Assembly: GCA_028564705.1 (NCBI GenBank)
Contig: JAPXFQ010001387.1
Coordinates: forward strand, 682,001-746,000
DNA from: Apricaphanius iberus
Lineage: Eukaryota; Chordata; Actinopteri; Cyprinodontiformes; Aphaniidae
Direction of reading: 5' to 3'
DNA length: 64,000 nt
Made by a program: the position numbers and the translations under genes. The notes beneath the pieces are model-generated. The model saw only the letters and a list, made by a program, of their open reading frames with translations, had not been told where the DNA came from and ran no database searches. Each line of letters begins with the position of its first letter. Positions within the stretch are counted from its first letter, which is position 1. Shown one piece after another: positions 1 through 52,010 of this stretch.

Positions 1-769
1 AGTAAGAAGCAACATCCAGTGTTTCTTTTCTTACAGTAAAACTGTAACTGTTAGAATCTAGATGTAAAACTGTGAAGGATGGTGTAAAGGAAAGACAAGC
101 GATGGGTGAATATAAACAGCGGGGGGAGCATTTAAGGCTATTTATACAAAGTCTTTTAAACCCCCCCCCCCCCCCCAAAAAAAATGTTCACAAAATTAAG
201 TTTTAACAGGAAATAACTCCAAAGGGAGGGTTAGGGTTAGTCACAGCAGCCCGTCAACATCATTCTGTTCCCCCAACTGATTGTGGTAACAAGAAAAATG
301 TCTAATTTGATGTCCTCTCTTCTACAAATAACCAGTTTGAATGATAACAGGGTGATCTAACAAAGCACAGAAATGGTTAAATACAGAAATTAGTTTTATT
401 TTAAATAGTCAATAAAAAAATACACAAATGGGACTTAAAACAATGCTTAGTTTTTGAGTGCATTTTTGTGGAGTGTGTGAATTTCAGTTTGCTTAGTGTT
501 GTTTGTAGAAACAGTTTGATGCCTTGATGACAGATACAGCTAGCTCCCATTTGAAGCACTGTGGCTAAATATCAGCCATTTCTATTGTCATGATTGAGGA
601 CAGTGTTGCATTCAGGTCCAAAATTCAGTGTTTTAGTCTTATTTAATCCAACCATGTAGAAAGATGTTTCTGCTGCATTTGAGTTTGGAAAAACTAAAAC
701 TAGCTTTGCAACCTCCATTAACCCATACAAACAATGAACCAAAAAGGTGTAATAGTTTTTAAGGTGATG

Positions 770-812
<43 letters not shown>

Positions 813-2466
813 AAATGCATCTTACTCTGTTATTCAATGATTAAAATTTTCACCAAAAAAGCTTCCAGGTCAAAAGTAGTGAAAACAAGGGGATGTCCAT
901 AAATTGGTCTTCCAGTAATTCCTCACTTAAACTCTGATTCTCTTTGCGTCCATGAAATGAAAAAGTTCAGAAAATCTAAAAGATAAGACAAATAAAAAAT
1001 GTAAACTTGGACAATGTGGAAAAACCTTCACTTCTTTATGAAAATACATTTTTGACAATTCAAAACACATCTTCCACTCCGACTTGGCAATGCCTAACTA
1101 GGGTCTCTGTGTCAATACACGATTTTGTTTATTAATAATCTAATTAATAAAGAAAAAAAAATATTAATGTATTTGTTAGTGAAGACTTGTCTAAGACATC
1201 ACACTACACTGAATTCTGGGAACGTCCTAATATAATTGGTGGAATCAGCAGTCTATCTTCCATAACTCATAAATTAAATTATTTGACAAAAAACAGTGAG
1301 GCTTTTTAAATTAATTTGGCTTCATTGTGACAAAGACATTTACTTTCTAAAAATATACTCAGGTTTGTTTGCTGACATCTGAAATTCCTCTGACATGTAT
1401 GAGATCACTGATTCTGACTACTGGTACATACATGTGTGACCTAAGTGGAACTTAATTAGGAGTGTTACCAAAGGAAGTCCTGTGTATTAATATTGAACAG
1501 TTTTTTTTCTTCTATAACAGAAAGACAAAAATGCAATAACCAGGCTTATTGCCATTAATAAATACAGTTATTTGAAAAATGCAATTTGTAGATACCATGG
1601 TTGTATTTGTCTGATAAAAGCAAAAATATTAAAAGAAAAAAAAAAAGAAAGAAAAAAAGAAACTGTAAGCAGGCAAATACCTTGACAACACTGTTTACAT
1701 TTAAGAATAAGAGGTTTAGCTGAAATAATTCCTGATGAACCAGAAAACTCCTCCAACACCTGTTACTTCTCTCCACACCCAGGCAGTATAGGACAAATGT
1801 AACAAATCATTTTACCTGTTTAGTTAGGAATGTCTGTCTATCAGTTCTGTTTAGGCTCATTCGTAACCAGCAGTTGAACTGGAAAATGGGTGGAAGTATT
1901 TTCAACTACGTGAACTACGAGACCAGGTTTTAAAGGTCTAGTTTATGGAGACACCATGTAACATGTGCTCTTTTTTTAAATACCATAATTCACCCTCAGT
2001 TGTTGAGTATGGTGCACATGAAACAGCAAATTTATTTAAAATATGAGAGAAAGCGACCTTTAGATAATGTAGTCACCAAACATCAGGAGGACTCAGGACA
2101 TTCAACACCTTGTTATATGGATGGATAAATGTTAGCTTTTAGCCTGCTAGCCCATCCAGCTGAGTTCAGACTTGTTACCATGGAGAAGTTCAAAAGACCT
2201 ATGACTGCAAACACAGCCATTGTTTTACAAATGTATGATTATTAAATAAATAAAAAAATAGATGACATAGTTGCACATTCCTTAGTAAAACAACTCTAAT
2301 TATTCTTACCATGGAGACCATTAGCTGTTTGCTTCTCAAGTGATCTGATTTCTGGATCTTTACTAAGATGCTAAACAGCAAAAAAAAGAAAAAAGAAAAA
2401 AAGAAGTTGAATTCATTTAATACAGCATTTTCCTCGTCTTATGTCTACCTCTCTGTTTCACTATAG
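1..2466. other. Intronic sequence upstream of the zinc-finger exon, no gene seen
   Basis: AT-rich non-coding DNA with a C16 tract at 161-176, a TG dinucleotide run at 772-809 and an A-rich purine tract near 1632-1661. No splice-flanked open frame resembling the first exon of a ZNF804-type gene is visible, so that exon should lie further upstream. Confidence 0.6.
772..809. repeat. TG dinucleotide microsatellite
   Basis: About 19 uninterrupted TG units inside the first visible intron. Confidence 0.95.
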
Positions 2467-41443
<38,977 letters not shown>

Positions 41444-41640
41444 GTTGTCATTTCCCAAGAGAAGGTCCACATCAGAAGTGACAAATCACATCCAGGGTGA
41501 AATTTGAATGATTTAAGGAGAGCGTAATCAAAAGACAAAACTGATCTGTTTTCATGCAGAGCTTACACTCCTTACACTCCAGCACTAACTCACATGTCTG
41601 CAAAGAAAATGTATAAAAAAAATAAAAGATAGATAATTAT
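41444..41640 (+). other. 3' untranslated region of the ZNF804-like gene (proximal form)
   Basis: Non-coding sequence follows the TAG stop. The nearest canonical polyadenylation hexamer lies about 180 bases downstream, giving a short 3' UTR; longer forms using later signals cannot be excluded from sequence alone. Confidence 0.55.
41621..41626 (+). promoter_or_regulatory. Polyadenylation signal AATAAA
   Basis: This is the first canonical AATAAA after the stop codon, inside an A-rich run that continues as AATAAAAGATAG. It is the probable proximal poly(A) signal of the zinc-finger gene. Confidence 0.5.
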
Positions 41641-42045
41641 CCTCATCAGCCACAATCCCTGCTCTAAATGAGCCTCAGGTGTGCAGCCTGTGGGATCGTG
41701 GCGGGAATACGCAGCTGGGCTCGTTTTCCTTGGCAGAAATCAGTCAATGCTCCAATTTGGCATTTTAAACCAATCATTTACTGTCAGGATTAATTTTGGA
41801 GCCGTTAAAAAAAGGGAAAAAAGAAGAAAGAAGTTCAGCCTTGCATCCTTTCAGATATCTTCAACTCGTGATCGTGAACACAGTCTGTTTGTCTTGCTGG
41901 GGTTTGCTTTATCTCCCTGAGAGCTTCCATCTCAGCCTCGTTCTGTCGATACCAAACAGCCGTGTCAAAGTAAGACAGATCTTCAAAATATCACAAATGC
42001 TCAGCCAGCAAAGCCTCTTTACTGTTTTATGGAGGTTACAGGAAC

Positions 42046-42170
42046 TCACAAAAGTATTTTATATTCTTTGAACTCTCACATTTTGTCATATTATAAACAT
42101 GATTTATTTTATTGGAATTAGAGAAACATAAAATTCAAATTTAAAGTAAAAAATAATTTTTTTAATCACA
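42046..42170. mobile_element. Terminal fragment of Tc1-like family A
   Basis: CTCACAAAAGTATTTTATAT, TTTGTCATATTATAAACATG and TTATTTTATTGGAATTAGAG follow the order of the family-A end. Confidence 0.45.
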
Positions 42171-42195
42171 AAAGAAAATTAAATGTTAGTGCAAC

Positions 42196-42640
42196 TCATT
42201 TTGAAATTTCCTCAAAGATTTCTTGTGGACGCTGATTGCACTGAAGAAAAGGAAGGATCTTCTGACTGAATTCCCTCAGTTGTTGTATCTGATGGAGAGG
42301 ATGTTCAGTGTTTTCTTTAATGTTCACTTTATGAAGAATTCTTCTTTGCAAACTAATTTCCAGTGGGGCCAGAGCATTTAACTTGTTAGCAAACAATCTC
42401 ACATTGCTGATTAGAATTGCTAGGAGAGGTGGTTTGAACTTCCTCCTATTCTCTTGCCTGTTTACCCCTACTCTGGATCCCAAGTGCCCCTTTTTCAACT
42501 CTTCTGGGATTTGTAGCTCCAGTTGAAGGATTTTCTTTAGCTTTTGTGATGTTTATTAGCTGCTCCCTGTTGTAAACCACTTTGTTGCTATGGGTACGTA
42601 TCATAACAAATGTCCAAAAGTAGAAAAGAAATAGCATCAG
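42196..42640 (-). pseudogene. LINE fragment (Rex1/L2-like), start of the endonuclease region
   Basis: Minus-strand text VVYNREQLINI, then in a second frame RKFKPPLLAILISNVRLF and ANKLNALAPL, corresponds to the usual fish LINE pattern (YTREQLL... , ..K..LPSI.LSNVRSL.NK.DEL). It is short, frameshifted and lacks the reverse transcriptase. Family assignment within the CR1/L2/Rex1 group is uncertain. Confidence 0.55.
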
Positions 42641-42744
42641 CTAAAATCTAACATCTATATAGCATCCAAGACCAGAGTGTGTAGTTGTCCAAAACAGTAA
42701 TGTGTCTGCCATGAATGGAGAAATTCAAGTTTTATAAAAAGAAA

Positions 42745-42905
42745 AATGACGGGGCATCATGTGGCGTCCCATCCCACATGACCTTTGCCACATGTCTTCC
42801 CCCACCTCTCTTCCCCGTCAACTTCGGTCCACTGTCTAATAAAGACAACTCTGGCCCAAAAAAACCTTTTAAAAAAGAAAAAATCCAAATGAAAGTAATA
42901 GAGCT
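42745..42905 (+). repeat. Possible SINE/LINE tail (CTTTGCCACATGTCTTCCCC)
   Basis: CCTTTGCCACATGTCTTCCC, CCACCTCTCTTCCCCGTC and GTCTAATAAAGACAACTCTG resemble a widespread fish retroposon tail ending in an AATAAAG stretch and A-rich sequence. Confidence 0.4.
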
Positions 42906-45900
42906 ACTGCATCATGCAGAATTGTTGGGAAAAAAATTAAGTACAGGTGGAAATCTAAATTGTTTGCACGGCAAAATGTGTTAATTATGACGTCCACTAA
43001 TCAGGGGACCTCTGAAGGTACTTGCCTGCATTTGTTTTCATTTAAATTTATCAGGTTAAATGTAGGCGATCCTTTCATATTTTTAATTAAAAAAAATTAA
43101 AACTTGGGATGTCCAATATTATTGATCAAGATTGGCAATAAAGTAATATTGGAAACTGTAGGTACCAGATATTATTTTGTTAATGACATGAACTTTTTCC
43201 TTATACCATGCGCATATTATACTTTGCAACTTCAGCTACTTCTCTCATTCATTCTCATTCATTTGTGTGGACAAAACTCGTTAAATAACCTGTGGCTTCT
43301 GTATTTCTGAGCCAACCATGAACTTTTAGATAGACGTCTATCAGGGCAAGAGCTTTATGTCGGAAATTAATATTTAGACTGTAGCGGTTTACCAGTGATG
43401 CACATTCAATCACATCAATCCAAGATCTCAATTTTAAAGTGCAGGTTGCAAGTTAAATAGTTTCTAATGTGCATATAAAATTTTGAAACATTGCAGTTTG
43501 AAATGTTTATTGTGTTAATTTTAAATTTCCCTATGCATAATGGAAAATATTTAAATTTAGAAGTTTCACAATCTTGACCTGTGACGTAACGGGGGTCATG
43601 CTGTGCTCTGGCTTCTCAGTTTGTAGTCACCGGATTCTGTGGTTGTGTTATCAAGAGGCAGTGTTTTCATTACCTTTTCAGCTTAACACAGGTTTCCAAA
43701 TAATGAATATATTAGTATATTTCTCTAAATGATGTTTTAAGTGAGGCTCTAACCTGCAACCTGGACTTTAAATTAATAAAAAAATTGTGGGTGGGGTTAA
43801 TTATTATGGGGGACAAAATTATTTTATAGACTGAGTCTTCATTTATAGACATTGCATCATTGCTTTTGAGGCAGATAATTGAAGCTGAAAACTACAAATC
43901 TGACAAAAAGAAATCTGAACTTTGCATACAATTTTTTTAGCTGAGTAATAATATTTCCAACGCAACCATTCTGCCATCTATTATTCACACATCTGTGGTG
44001 AAGTTGCATCGGTGGTGGTTTTGGTGCCGAACTTAGATGAAGAAGAAAATGCATTTGATATTAGAGATGAAATCTCTGCTTCTGCTGCAAGAGTTTTTTT
44101 CTTTTCTTTTTAAATTGACCACTCTGCCAGACCCTGCTGAATATGGTAAATCAGTGAAGAGCTGTTCAGCTAGAATAGTAATAGCCAGATAAAATGTGAA
44201 TTCTAGCCACTAAGAAGAGAAGCAAGAAATGGAAGAGCAATTATTCAGAATCTTTTATGAGAACTTACAAAAAGCATGAAAGGCAAAAGGTTTTCTGCTC
44301 CTTTGTATGTGACAAACGGGCCAATATAAATATGAGAAACACTTTCCTGAGCTTCATTTAAAAAGAAGTACAATGGCTTGAAGCAGTATTCCTACTCCCT
44401 GACTTTTTCTCACATTAAACTAAAAACCTCTGTGTATTTTTCGGAGATATCACTGGGTAGCACGCAGAACTGGATCATTGTGACATGAAAGGAAAATGAT
44501 ACATAGTTTTATTTTACATTTCTACAAATAATGTGCTCAGGCTGGTTGTGTAGCGGTATTTTGACATGCAGATACATTCAAATCACAGGTGAATTTTGCA
44601 GCAGTTTTATGTGAGTTGTCGTAGCAGCAATAAGTATAACTAGAGGTCGACACAGGGGAAAAGGTGACATGTTAGGGAGAGTAAGAGTTTAGTATCAAAG
44701 CACAGATAAGCACATCATTAACTGCCTTTATTATATCCTTCCTTAAACTTTATCATGCAAAAAGGCAAGAAGGTTCTACAGATTGTTCATACTAATGGAT
44801 AACTGAGTCTTCTAAAAAGCGATAAAGAGATTGCTGCTAGCTGATACGTAATGTTAGCTGATCATTTTGTGTGGGGGCACAAATACTGAAATTTATTTCA
44901 AATCTAAGAAGAATTTAAATTTCCACCACAAAAATTGGGGTCGGTCCCAAAGTTTTTTAGAACACAATTTTCACACTGCTGAAACTTTTTATGACAACTG
45001 TAGGTGGCAACCTCGATTTTATTGAACCTTTTTCAAGTTGACCTATTGCTTCAAACATCAAAACGTCTGACAAACCGATTTAGCTGGTGGCTGGCAGCAT
45101 GAATTCTGTCTCTGTTGTTGGAAAGCCTCTGGTGTTACAGGCTTCTTTTTCTGCTGTGTATTTACTGCTGTTACTTCCATGTCAAAGCCTCAGGGCAGAA
45201 ACCGTGGAGCATGCACTGACCACCCACCCACCTCTGAGTCCAATTGAACATATCTAAAAGTAAATCATTGGTCAACCACATTATCCAGGTTTGATATAAG
45301 CATACAATACTTTGTCTGCAGGGCAACGCACTATCACGCTTTGCCAATATGGAATCAGATTTGCAGTTTGCATTTGCTTTTAGAAATATGCAGTTTTCTC
45401 TTTATTTGTCATATGTAGGTGTTAAAAATTAAAATAGCAATGTAATTTAAACGTACTCCAATAATTTAGTCCAACATGGCTTGAATGAGGAGCCAAAGGG
45501 AGAAGGTTGCTAAGGAAAGTTCAAAAAATTTCTGAAGCTCCCTATTAGAGACCTACAGCAAAGACTGGCATATCAGGATCCCTATGTCTCCATGACAACC
45601 AATAGACATTAAGTATATGTCAAATCATAATTTTCCATACTTGTCCATTTTGAAGTCCATCTGTCATTTTGATGAATTGCAATTCACACCCCTGACCACA
45701 TGGTGCAGGACGTAGATATTTTCAACTTTACACATAGAATTCAAGTAACTGAATCGAATAAAAACAGATTACTATGAGAGCCTCTGAGCATTTCTCAGAC
45801 TCAGATACCATACCCAATGCATCTTGCTATCTGGGACGTGACAGAAAATTGAAGAGCTAGAGGGGCATGAAGTGCATGCATGAAGGGCATAAAGTACACA

Positions 45901-46139
45901 AACATCATCAATCAGTCTCCAGTTTGGCAACAGAGTCCAGATTCATCCTCTATTATGTAAGAGTAGGAGAACAGTTTAGCTCAACGTAAAGCGTTCAGGC
46001 CACAGCAGCTGAAATGTTCAGAATTAATACATATAGCCTTATAATCTGCTCAGTGTGTGATGGCACATTGTGGATTCTCTAATAACTGAATTTTTTTTCA
46101 TCCCGTCAGTCAAAATGACAAACAACAAAATATTCTAGA
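42906..46139. other. Downstream intergenic stretch with one Tc1 terminal piece
   Basis: Long AT-rich non-coding region. The only element I recognise is the Tc1-like terminal fragment at 44368-44530. Open frames are short and have no coding character. Confidence 0.5.
44368..44530. mobile_element. Terminal fragment of Tc1-like family A
   Basis: GCTTGAAGCAGTATTCCTAC, TTTTTCTCACATTAAAC, AACCTCTGTGTATTTTTCGG and ATGAAAGGAAAATGATACAT are in family-A order. Confidence 0.5.
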
Positions 46140-46290
46140 GCGACCTCTGCACCCTATGATGGTATGGGCCTGATTCTCTTCCAAAGACCCTGGGAACCTT
46201 GTTACAGTGTCTGGCATTACAGACTCTTAGACATACAAGAAGATTTCAAATAAAAATATGGCTGCCTCTAAATGTACACTTCGAATTATT
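46140..46290 (+). mobile_element. Tc1-like transposase fragment (family E)
   Basis: GATGGTATGGGCCTGATTCT, CCAAAGACCCTGGGAACCTT, then AAATAAAAATATGGCTGCCT match a stretch between the first and second catalytic Asp of another fish Tc1-like gene. Only about 150 bases remain. Confidence 0.55.
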
Positions 46291-47192
46291 ATCATTGTCA
46301 TACAGCTTTGACCAAAAACAAACAGAAAAGTTAACATGAAACAGAATCCTGATTAACAAAAGTAACAAGAGTTTTATTTTCCCCATTGAATAAATAGGCC
46401 CTGCTTAAATTAATGATTTAATTTTCCTACATTTTTTACTATGAGTTCTACAGGGATGCCAATATATTTGGCTGATGCTTTTATTTCTCATTAAAATTAC
46501 AAACGGCTTTACAGTGAAATACAACAGGGGGAACAATAAAAAAAAGAAAGAATATCACTCAACGCTTTTCTCTTGAGTCGCTGTTTAAACAAACCAGCAC
46601 AGTCAATACAAGATAAAAGCCAGGGAAGCTCTTTCACAGAGGAGAGCTTAAAAGAAACGATCCCCTCGGGATTTTAATCAGTTTTGAGAAGCTCTTAATG
46701 ATCTCTGGTTAGAGGACCTCAAGGTCAGAGTTTAATTGTAAGGCGTCAACAGGTCAGAAATAATCTGAGGCATTGACCATGCAAAGCTGTAAAAGTTAAA
46801 CGAATTCTAACTGCTGTTGGTAATGAGTAAAGAGACAATAAATCAGGAGAGATGCTTGTTAATCTGGATTCCTCAGTTAGCTTTTCACAGAAAAGGGTGA
46901 GGCAAGCTAGATGTAGGAAAAAACAGTCCTACCAGGTTTCGCTCGCTGGCTGAATCTGTATTCATCCGCTGGATGAACAATGAGCTCTTATTCATTAATA
47001 CATCTGCCAAAAATATAAATGGCAGGCAATAATTTTGTTGCTCGCCATGGATATGTGAAAAGATTGAAATGAGATAAAAATATGTAATGTGTAAATATTG
47101 AGGTCAGCAAGCGGTCATGCACACCATGTAGCTGTTATTCCTATATGATATTACCCCATTTTTTTAAAGCAAAATCTGGAAGGTGTTGTTTG
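46291..47192. other. Intergenic stretch; 46590-47060 possibly conserved non-coding DNA
   Basis: No gene. The 46590-47060 portion has even composition and many short TAAT/ATTA cores (TCATTAATACATCTGCC, GGCAGGCAATAATTTTG) and no repeat hallmark. Confidence 0.3.
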
Positions 47193-47572
47193 CAAAGGGC
47201 CGGATTTATAAGGGTGTGGGTCCCTGGGGTGGAGCCAGTTTGGTGCCCTATCCACTAAAGAAAAAATATTTTATTAGTGCAGATTACGCTACATTATTAG
47301 GTATTGTTACACATAAACAGATGTGAACTGATGAATAGTATGTTTAATATGCCCCCTGGCCAGTACTATTGTTTAGATTATCTGGTTTATATTTTTAAAA
47401 AAAAAGTTAATATTAATACAACTAACCTTATTGGGGCATTTTACTTTTATACAATGTATAATGATTGTAAAACACACATTCTTTTAAAACAAGGGAAAAG
47501 AAAAATCTGTTGGGCCAACCCCCAAAACACCATAGCCCTGGGCTAGTGCCCCATCAGCCCTTTTTTGTTTGC
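47193..47572. repeat. Possible non-autonomous element with terminal inverted repeats
   Basis: Left AAAGGGCCGGATTTATAAGG then GGGTCCCTGGGG; right CCCTGGGCTAGTGCCCC then ATCAGCCCTTTTTT. The ends are partly complementary. No coding content; limits approximate. Confidence 0.35.
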
Positions 47573-47765
47573 AGTTTTACATGTTTGTGGCCAGACTCCA
47601 GATAGTTGACTTTAACTTTTCCTTTTGCCATTTTGTGAAAATATGTCAATGGTCCAATAGTGGGCCGTGGTGTAAAATTTACAAAGTAAACTTTTTTAAT
47701 GAGAAAAAAAGGAAATGAGAGAATAATCCTAAGTCAGCTATTTTGTCATTGCAAAAACAAATGAG

Positions 47766-48110
47766 GCATCCATCAATTGTCTATATCCTGTTGTGTTTTT
47801 GGGGTTGTGGGAGGAGCTGATGCTTAACTCCAGCAGTCACTGGGTGAGAGGCGTGGTACATTCTGGACAGATCACCTCAACACACACACTTACACCAAAG
47901 AGCAATTCAGAGAAACCAATTATCCTTGTCCTATTGGCCTGTGGGAAGCTGGAGTATCCTGAGAGAACTCATGCATGTACAGGCAGAACATGCAAACTTC
48001 ATGGGGAAACAGCACAGACAGGAATTTGAACCCAAGACCTTCCTACTGCAAGGCAACAGCATCACAATACAGCTACTAGTTAGGCACCCAGAAAAACAAT
48101 ATTATTTTGT
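47766..48110 (+). mobile_element. CATCCATC-type LINE tail, longer copy
   Basis: CATCCATCAATTGTCTATAT, GGTACATTCTGGACAGATCA, AACATGCAAACTTCATGGGG and GGAATTTGAACCCAAGACCT occur in the order of the widespread fish repeat (…TCTGGACAGGTCGCC…ATGCAAACTCC…GAACCCAGGACC…). This copy retains more of the unit than those at 2967 and 61640. Confidence 0.65.
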
Positions 48111-49785
48111 TGCATACTGACAGCAGAAATACAAAGTACCAGACATCAGAGGTTTATGATACATAACAGCTACACATTGGCAACTACTAGGGGTTCCAAG
48201 TAGTACAAGAGTAATAAAACTCTTAAAACTTGTGTTTATCAAAAAGACAAAAAGAACAATCATTTTTATCTCCATACATTTTTCATTAAAGTTTTGCTGT
48301 GATGTCGATATTTGTCATTCAATTAAAATGAAAATACAGCTCTGAATCTGATGTTCCAAATGGGAAAGTTGAGGTTTCTCACCAACCTTCAAATGGACCT
48401 TAATATCCAATAATCCCATTACATTTTCTACACACATATGTACAGTACTCTAACAGAAGCTCTAATAAACAGATTCCAAATCTGCATATTAGAACAGTGT
48501 TAGTAGCTATAGCTAATAGTAGCAGTCTTGTGTGGGCTCAGCAATTACAATATAATTATCAACTAGCAGCTGGTACTGGGTTTAGTTGGATTTGGCACCT
48601 TTCCGGGATCCATGTTCCTTCTTCAGAGAGAAATAAGTTGCCAACAGCCATTGTTCTGAGTTCACAGTAGTCTGTTTCCTCTTATACTGGGAATTTTTTT
48701 AAATATACTCCAATGAACTCCTTATTTTAGTCGTTTCTATACCAATACATTTATGGTGTGACATTTGTAAAGTTACACAGTCAAAAATTAACAACAATAA
48801 TATACTAGCGGAAGTAGCTGTGTAGATGCAGCTACTTCATATTAAGAATTTACAGTGAAGATCAGAGACTTTAATAAGCTAAATTTTACTTATTTGAAAA
48901 TTGTGAAATTCGATTACTAAGTCTGGATTACATTTGATTTATGTGATGTTTAACACAGCTGCTGATGTCCAAATGTTAGGTTTATTCATATATTTTGGTT
49001 ATTTCGACCTCAGTTGCAGTTATTATTTTTCATATGACATCACACATACATTCATCTCCCTCCATATTCTTATCACCCAAAGCTGTATCAGTAGCTGTGT
49101 GGAAATAATAAAGAGCAGAAGAAATATATCAGCCTTTTCTCCGACCTATATCTTCTCAACTCTGAATGGCTTTAAGTGAAACTCTGACAGGTACTCCTAC
49201 AGTTAACAGAGTGATCCAACCCTGAACCAGTAGACAGCTCAGTGTTTCCTTGACTGCAGTAGCAGTCTGTGTTACAGCAAAACTGTTGAAGCCTCTGACT
49301 GAAATCACTCTGTTGTTGTAGGATAGTAGATTAAGAAGACGCTCAGGGTTGTGCAACATTAATAAGAAACAGTCATCTTTACATACAGAAAATGTTAGCC
49401 AGTTAGTTTGCCTTAGCAACTGGCTAAAAGATAAATAGTTTAAAAGGGCCAAGTGTGAATGTGATTGTGGAGTTCAAAACAAAATTCTATTAATCTCTCT
49501 TTTATTTCCTTTTTTAAAAACGGCAACAGCATCTGGATTTGTTCTGTATTTACACCGGAAATTGTAGTTTTTGTGTCATATTTAGTAATCTTTATTCGTC
49601 ATGATTAATTCAAAGTTAAAAAAATTAAATTGTTACACAGCCCTAATGTTTAGCCATCATTCCACCAGCCGCTACCGAGTTAATGTCGATATTGCCATTG
49701 AAAGATCTAACCCTAAATTTTTGGTAGTGGTAAATGTGGATCTTAGTTAAATTTTTAGCTTTAACATAAATGTTTTGTTCAATGC
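48111..49785. other. Intergenic stretch, little recognised
   Basis: AT-rich. Around 49230-49330 the text ACAACAGAGTGATTTCAGTC (minus strand) looks like part of a fish dispersed repeat, possibly LINE-derived, but I cannot fix its class or limits. Confidence 0.4.
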
Positions 49786-49789
49786 TAAA

Positions 49790-50040
49790 ATCTAGCTTAC
49801 CTGATTAGCTTGGTAGCTAATATTTAGCTTCAAACTAAATATTTAGCTTGCTAACTAAGTATTCAGTTTGAAGTTAAATATTTAAATCCTTAGTATTGCA
49901 AGCTAATATTTAATTTGGAAACTACATATTTAGCTTGGAAACTGAATATTTTTTTTGAAACTGACATTTATAAATGAATAAATATAATTAATACAAATAT
50001 GCCTTGGAAAAATGACCTTCCAATTATTTTTCTTATGACA
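49790..50040. repeat. Second locus of the ~20-bp AAATATTTAGCTTGGAAACT-like tandem array
   Basis: Units such as AATATTTAGCTTCAAACT, AAATATTTAGCTTGCTAACT, AAGTATTCAGTTTGAAGTT and CATATTTAGCTTGGAAACT are followed by GACATTTATAAATGAAT and GGAAAAATGACC, the same trailing flank as at 13600-13660. Confidence 0.65.
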
Positions 50041-51554
50041 ATTTAAATAACTGAAATTATTGCTGTTAACTTACCCCATATGTATGCAGCTCAAGTAACT
50101 CCAACCAGTGGTTGTAGCAAAGTTCCATGGCTACGAATCCTTCCCACGGACTTACTGATGTTTTTTCAGTGGGTCTAAATGTGATGTGCAGTTAAGAGGC
50201 TTTGATCTGATAAACCACTCTGTTGTCTGACCTTTACACTCAGCTTTTCACAAAGTTGATTTTCTGCCATCTCAGTCAGTTTAAAATATCCCAAAGTGAA
50301 GGACTGTTTAGGCAGAAGTACTCAGTGATTGAATGGGCTCGCCACGTGACATACTATATTTCAGCCCAGCGTCCCAGAGCGAGTTGGAGCCGTGAAACAC
50401 ACGGAGATGGCAAGTATTGATTGTGAGGTAATCATACGGTAAAACAACCTCTTATCAACTGCCGTTCCCTCCTTTTGGTGAATGTTAGGCTGTGATAGGA
50501 AAAATCTTAAGGAAATAAATATGCTCTCACTCTTGTTTTCTCCAAAACATTGTTATTTTAATGAGAATTATGTCTGCTATGTCATGAAGAAGATTAACCA
50601 TGATGCTCGCTGACAGCTGAAAGTAGCAGAGGGAAAGCAAAGTAACTCCCACTCTTCCTTGTTCTTCTTTTCCATCCTCTGACATATTCTCTCACTCCTC
50701 TTAAGTCGAACATCTGGCTAAGATTGCTTTGGGGCATCACCGGCTATAGATTATTCTGGTGCAAACAAATAAAGCAAACAATAATGTGCATTAAAATTCA
50801 TCTGGCAGAGCTAGCTGTGGGCAGAACGCTGCTTGGTCTTGATAAAATAAGGCAAGCCATACAGAATGGCAGATACACGCTGTTGTTTGATCACCGCAGC
50901 TGTCCCTACTGTTGCCCACTGTGCATTCCCCCTCCCAATGGTCATCAACAAGTAACCGCCTTCTCCTCAAAGAAACTCTCTGCAGGGTCAGGCACAACCC
51001 AGCGGAGCGGCTGATGAACCGCGGCATTACAAAAACTTCTCCTTGCAGCTTTGAGAGCAGGAAAGCATGTGTGAACAAGAAGGAGTGCACTCCAAAAGAG
51101 GTTTTTAAAATTAATGTTTTCTATGAACATAGATCTTATTTCTTACTGTGATGAACTGAGTACATTAGAGAAGAAAAAAGCTGTTATTAGATGTATTTTT
51201 GTAGCGAATCCTCAGTTGAATGAGGCCGTTTTTGTATCATGTACTCCTATTTTATCAAGTAAATGAGCCACACACTAACTTCATTTGTCCTCTTGTTTAT
51301 GATATTATATTGTTTTAAGTTCTTGTCAAGTAAATTATATAAATAAGGAGCTTTTTCTCTAATTTTGTGAAATAAAAATGTCTTGAAATCTGTCAAATAT
51401 TTACCTGATTCTTTTTGTTTGGAGTAAACCATCAAACTTGTACACACAAATCCTGTCCCTGCTATTATATTAGAGCTAGTGAATCTAGTCAGACAGTTTG
51501 AATAAATCTATTAGAATTGATATCAGAATATACGTGTCTGCTTGTTTTATTCAA
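50041..51554. other. Intergenic stretch; 50705-51120 possibly conserved non-coding DNA
   Basis: No gene recognised. The 50705-51120 segment is less AT-rich, repeat-free in appearance and contains TGCATTAAAATTCATCTGGC and ACAAATAAAGCAAACAATAA. Its open frames (both strands) show no known domain. Confidence 0.3.
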
Positions 51555-51605
51555 TTTGATTCACCGATACTTTATTTATCCCATAGAGGAATTAAGTGTT
51601 GTCAT
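51555..51605 (-). mobile_element. LINE 3'-tail fragment, reverse orientation
   Basis: GATACTTTATTTATCCCATA followed by GAGGAATTAAG is the complement of the fish tail AATTCC..ATGGGATAAATAAAGTATC. Confidence 0.55.
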
Positions 51606-51771
51606 TTTTCATGCTAATTATATATATATATAGATAACATTGTATTGCCTGAAGTACTGGGTTATTTGCCTTTACTCACACATTAATTTTTATGATATCC
51701 CCTCACCTTTGCAGCTGCAACACGCCCAACTCTTCTAGGAAGGCTGTCTAGAAACATTTTTGTTGAAACAT

Positions 51772-52010
51772 TTCAATTCAATTCAGTTTATTTATATAGC
51801 GCCATTTCACAACATATGTAATCTCAAGGCACTTTACAAGAAGAGTTTTTATAATACAATGTTTAATTTAGGAATTAGAGGACCACAAAAGATTGCGTCG
51901 TGACTTCTCAGCAATCCCTCACACTGAGCAAGCATGAAGCGAGAGTGAAGAGGAAAAACTCCCTTTTAACAGGAAGAAACATCTCAAACATCAATTGACA
52001 TCTCTTTCAG
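51772..52010 (+). repeat. Common fish TTTATATAGCGCC / AACAGGAAGAAAC repeat, plus orientation
   Basis: It starts TTCAATTCAGTTTATTTATA then TAGCGCCATTTCACAAC, contains TCTCAAGGCACTTTACAAG and GCAATCCCTCACACTGAGC, and ends ACTCCCTTTTAACAGGAAGA. It is the best-preserved of four copies in the window (24190, 29041, 30712). Confidence 0.75.

Noticed and set aside
222..240. Telomere-like GGGTTAGGGTTAG
   Set aside because: Only two units; chance or a tiny simple repeat, not an interstitial telomere array.
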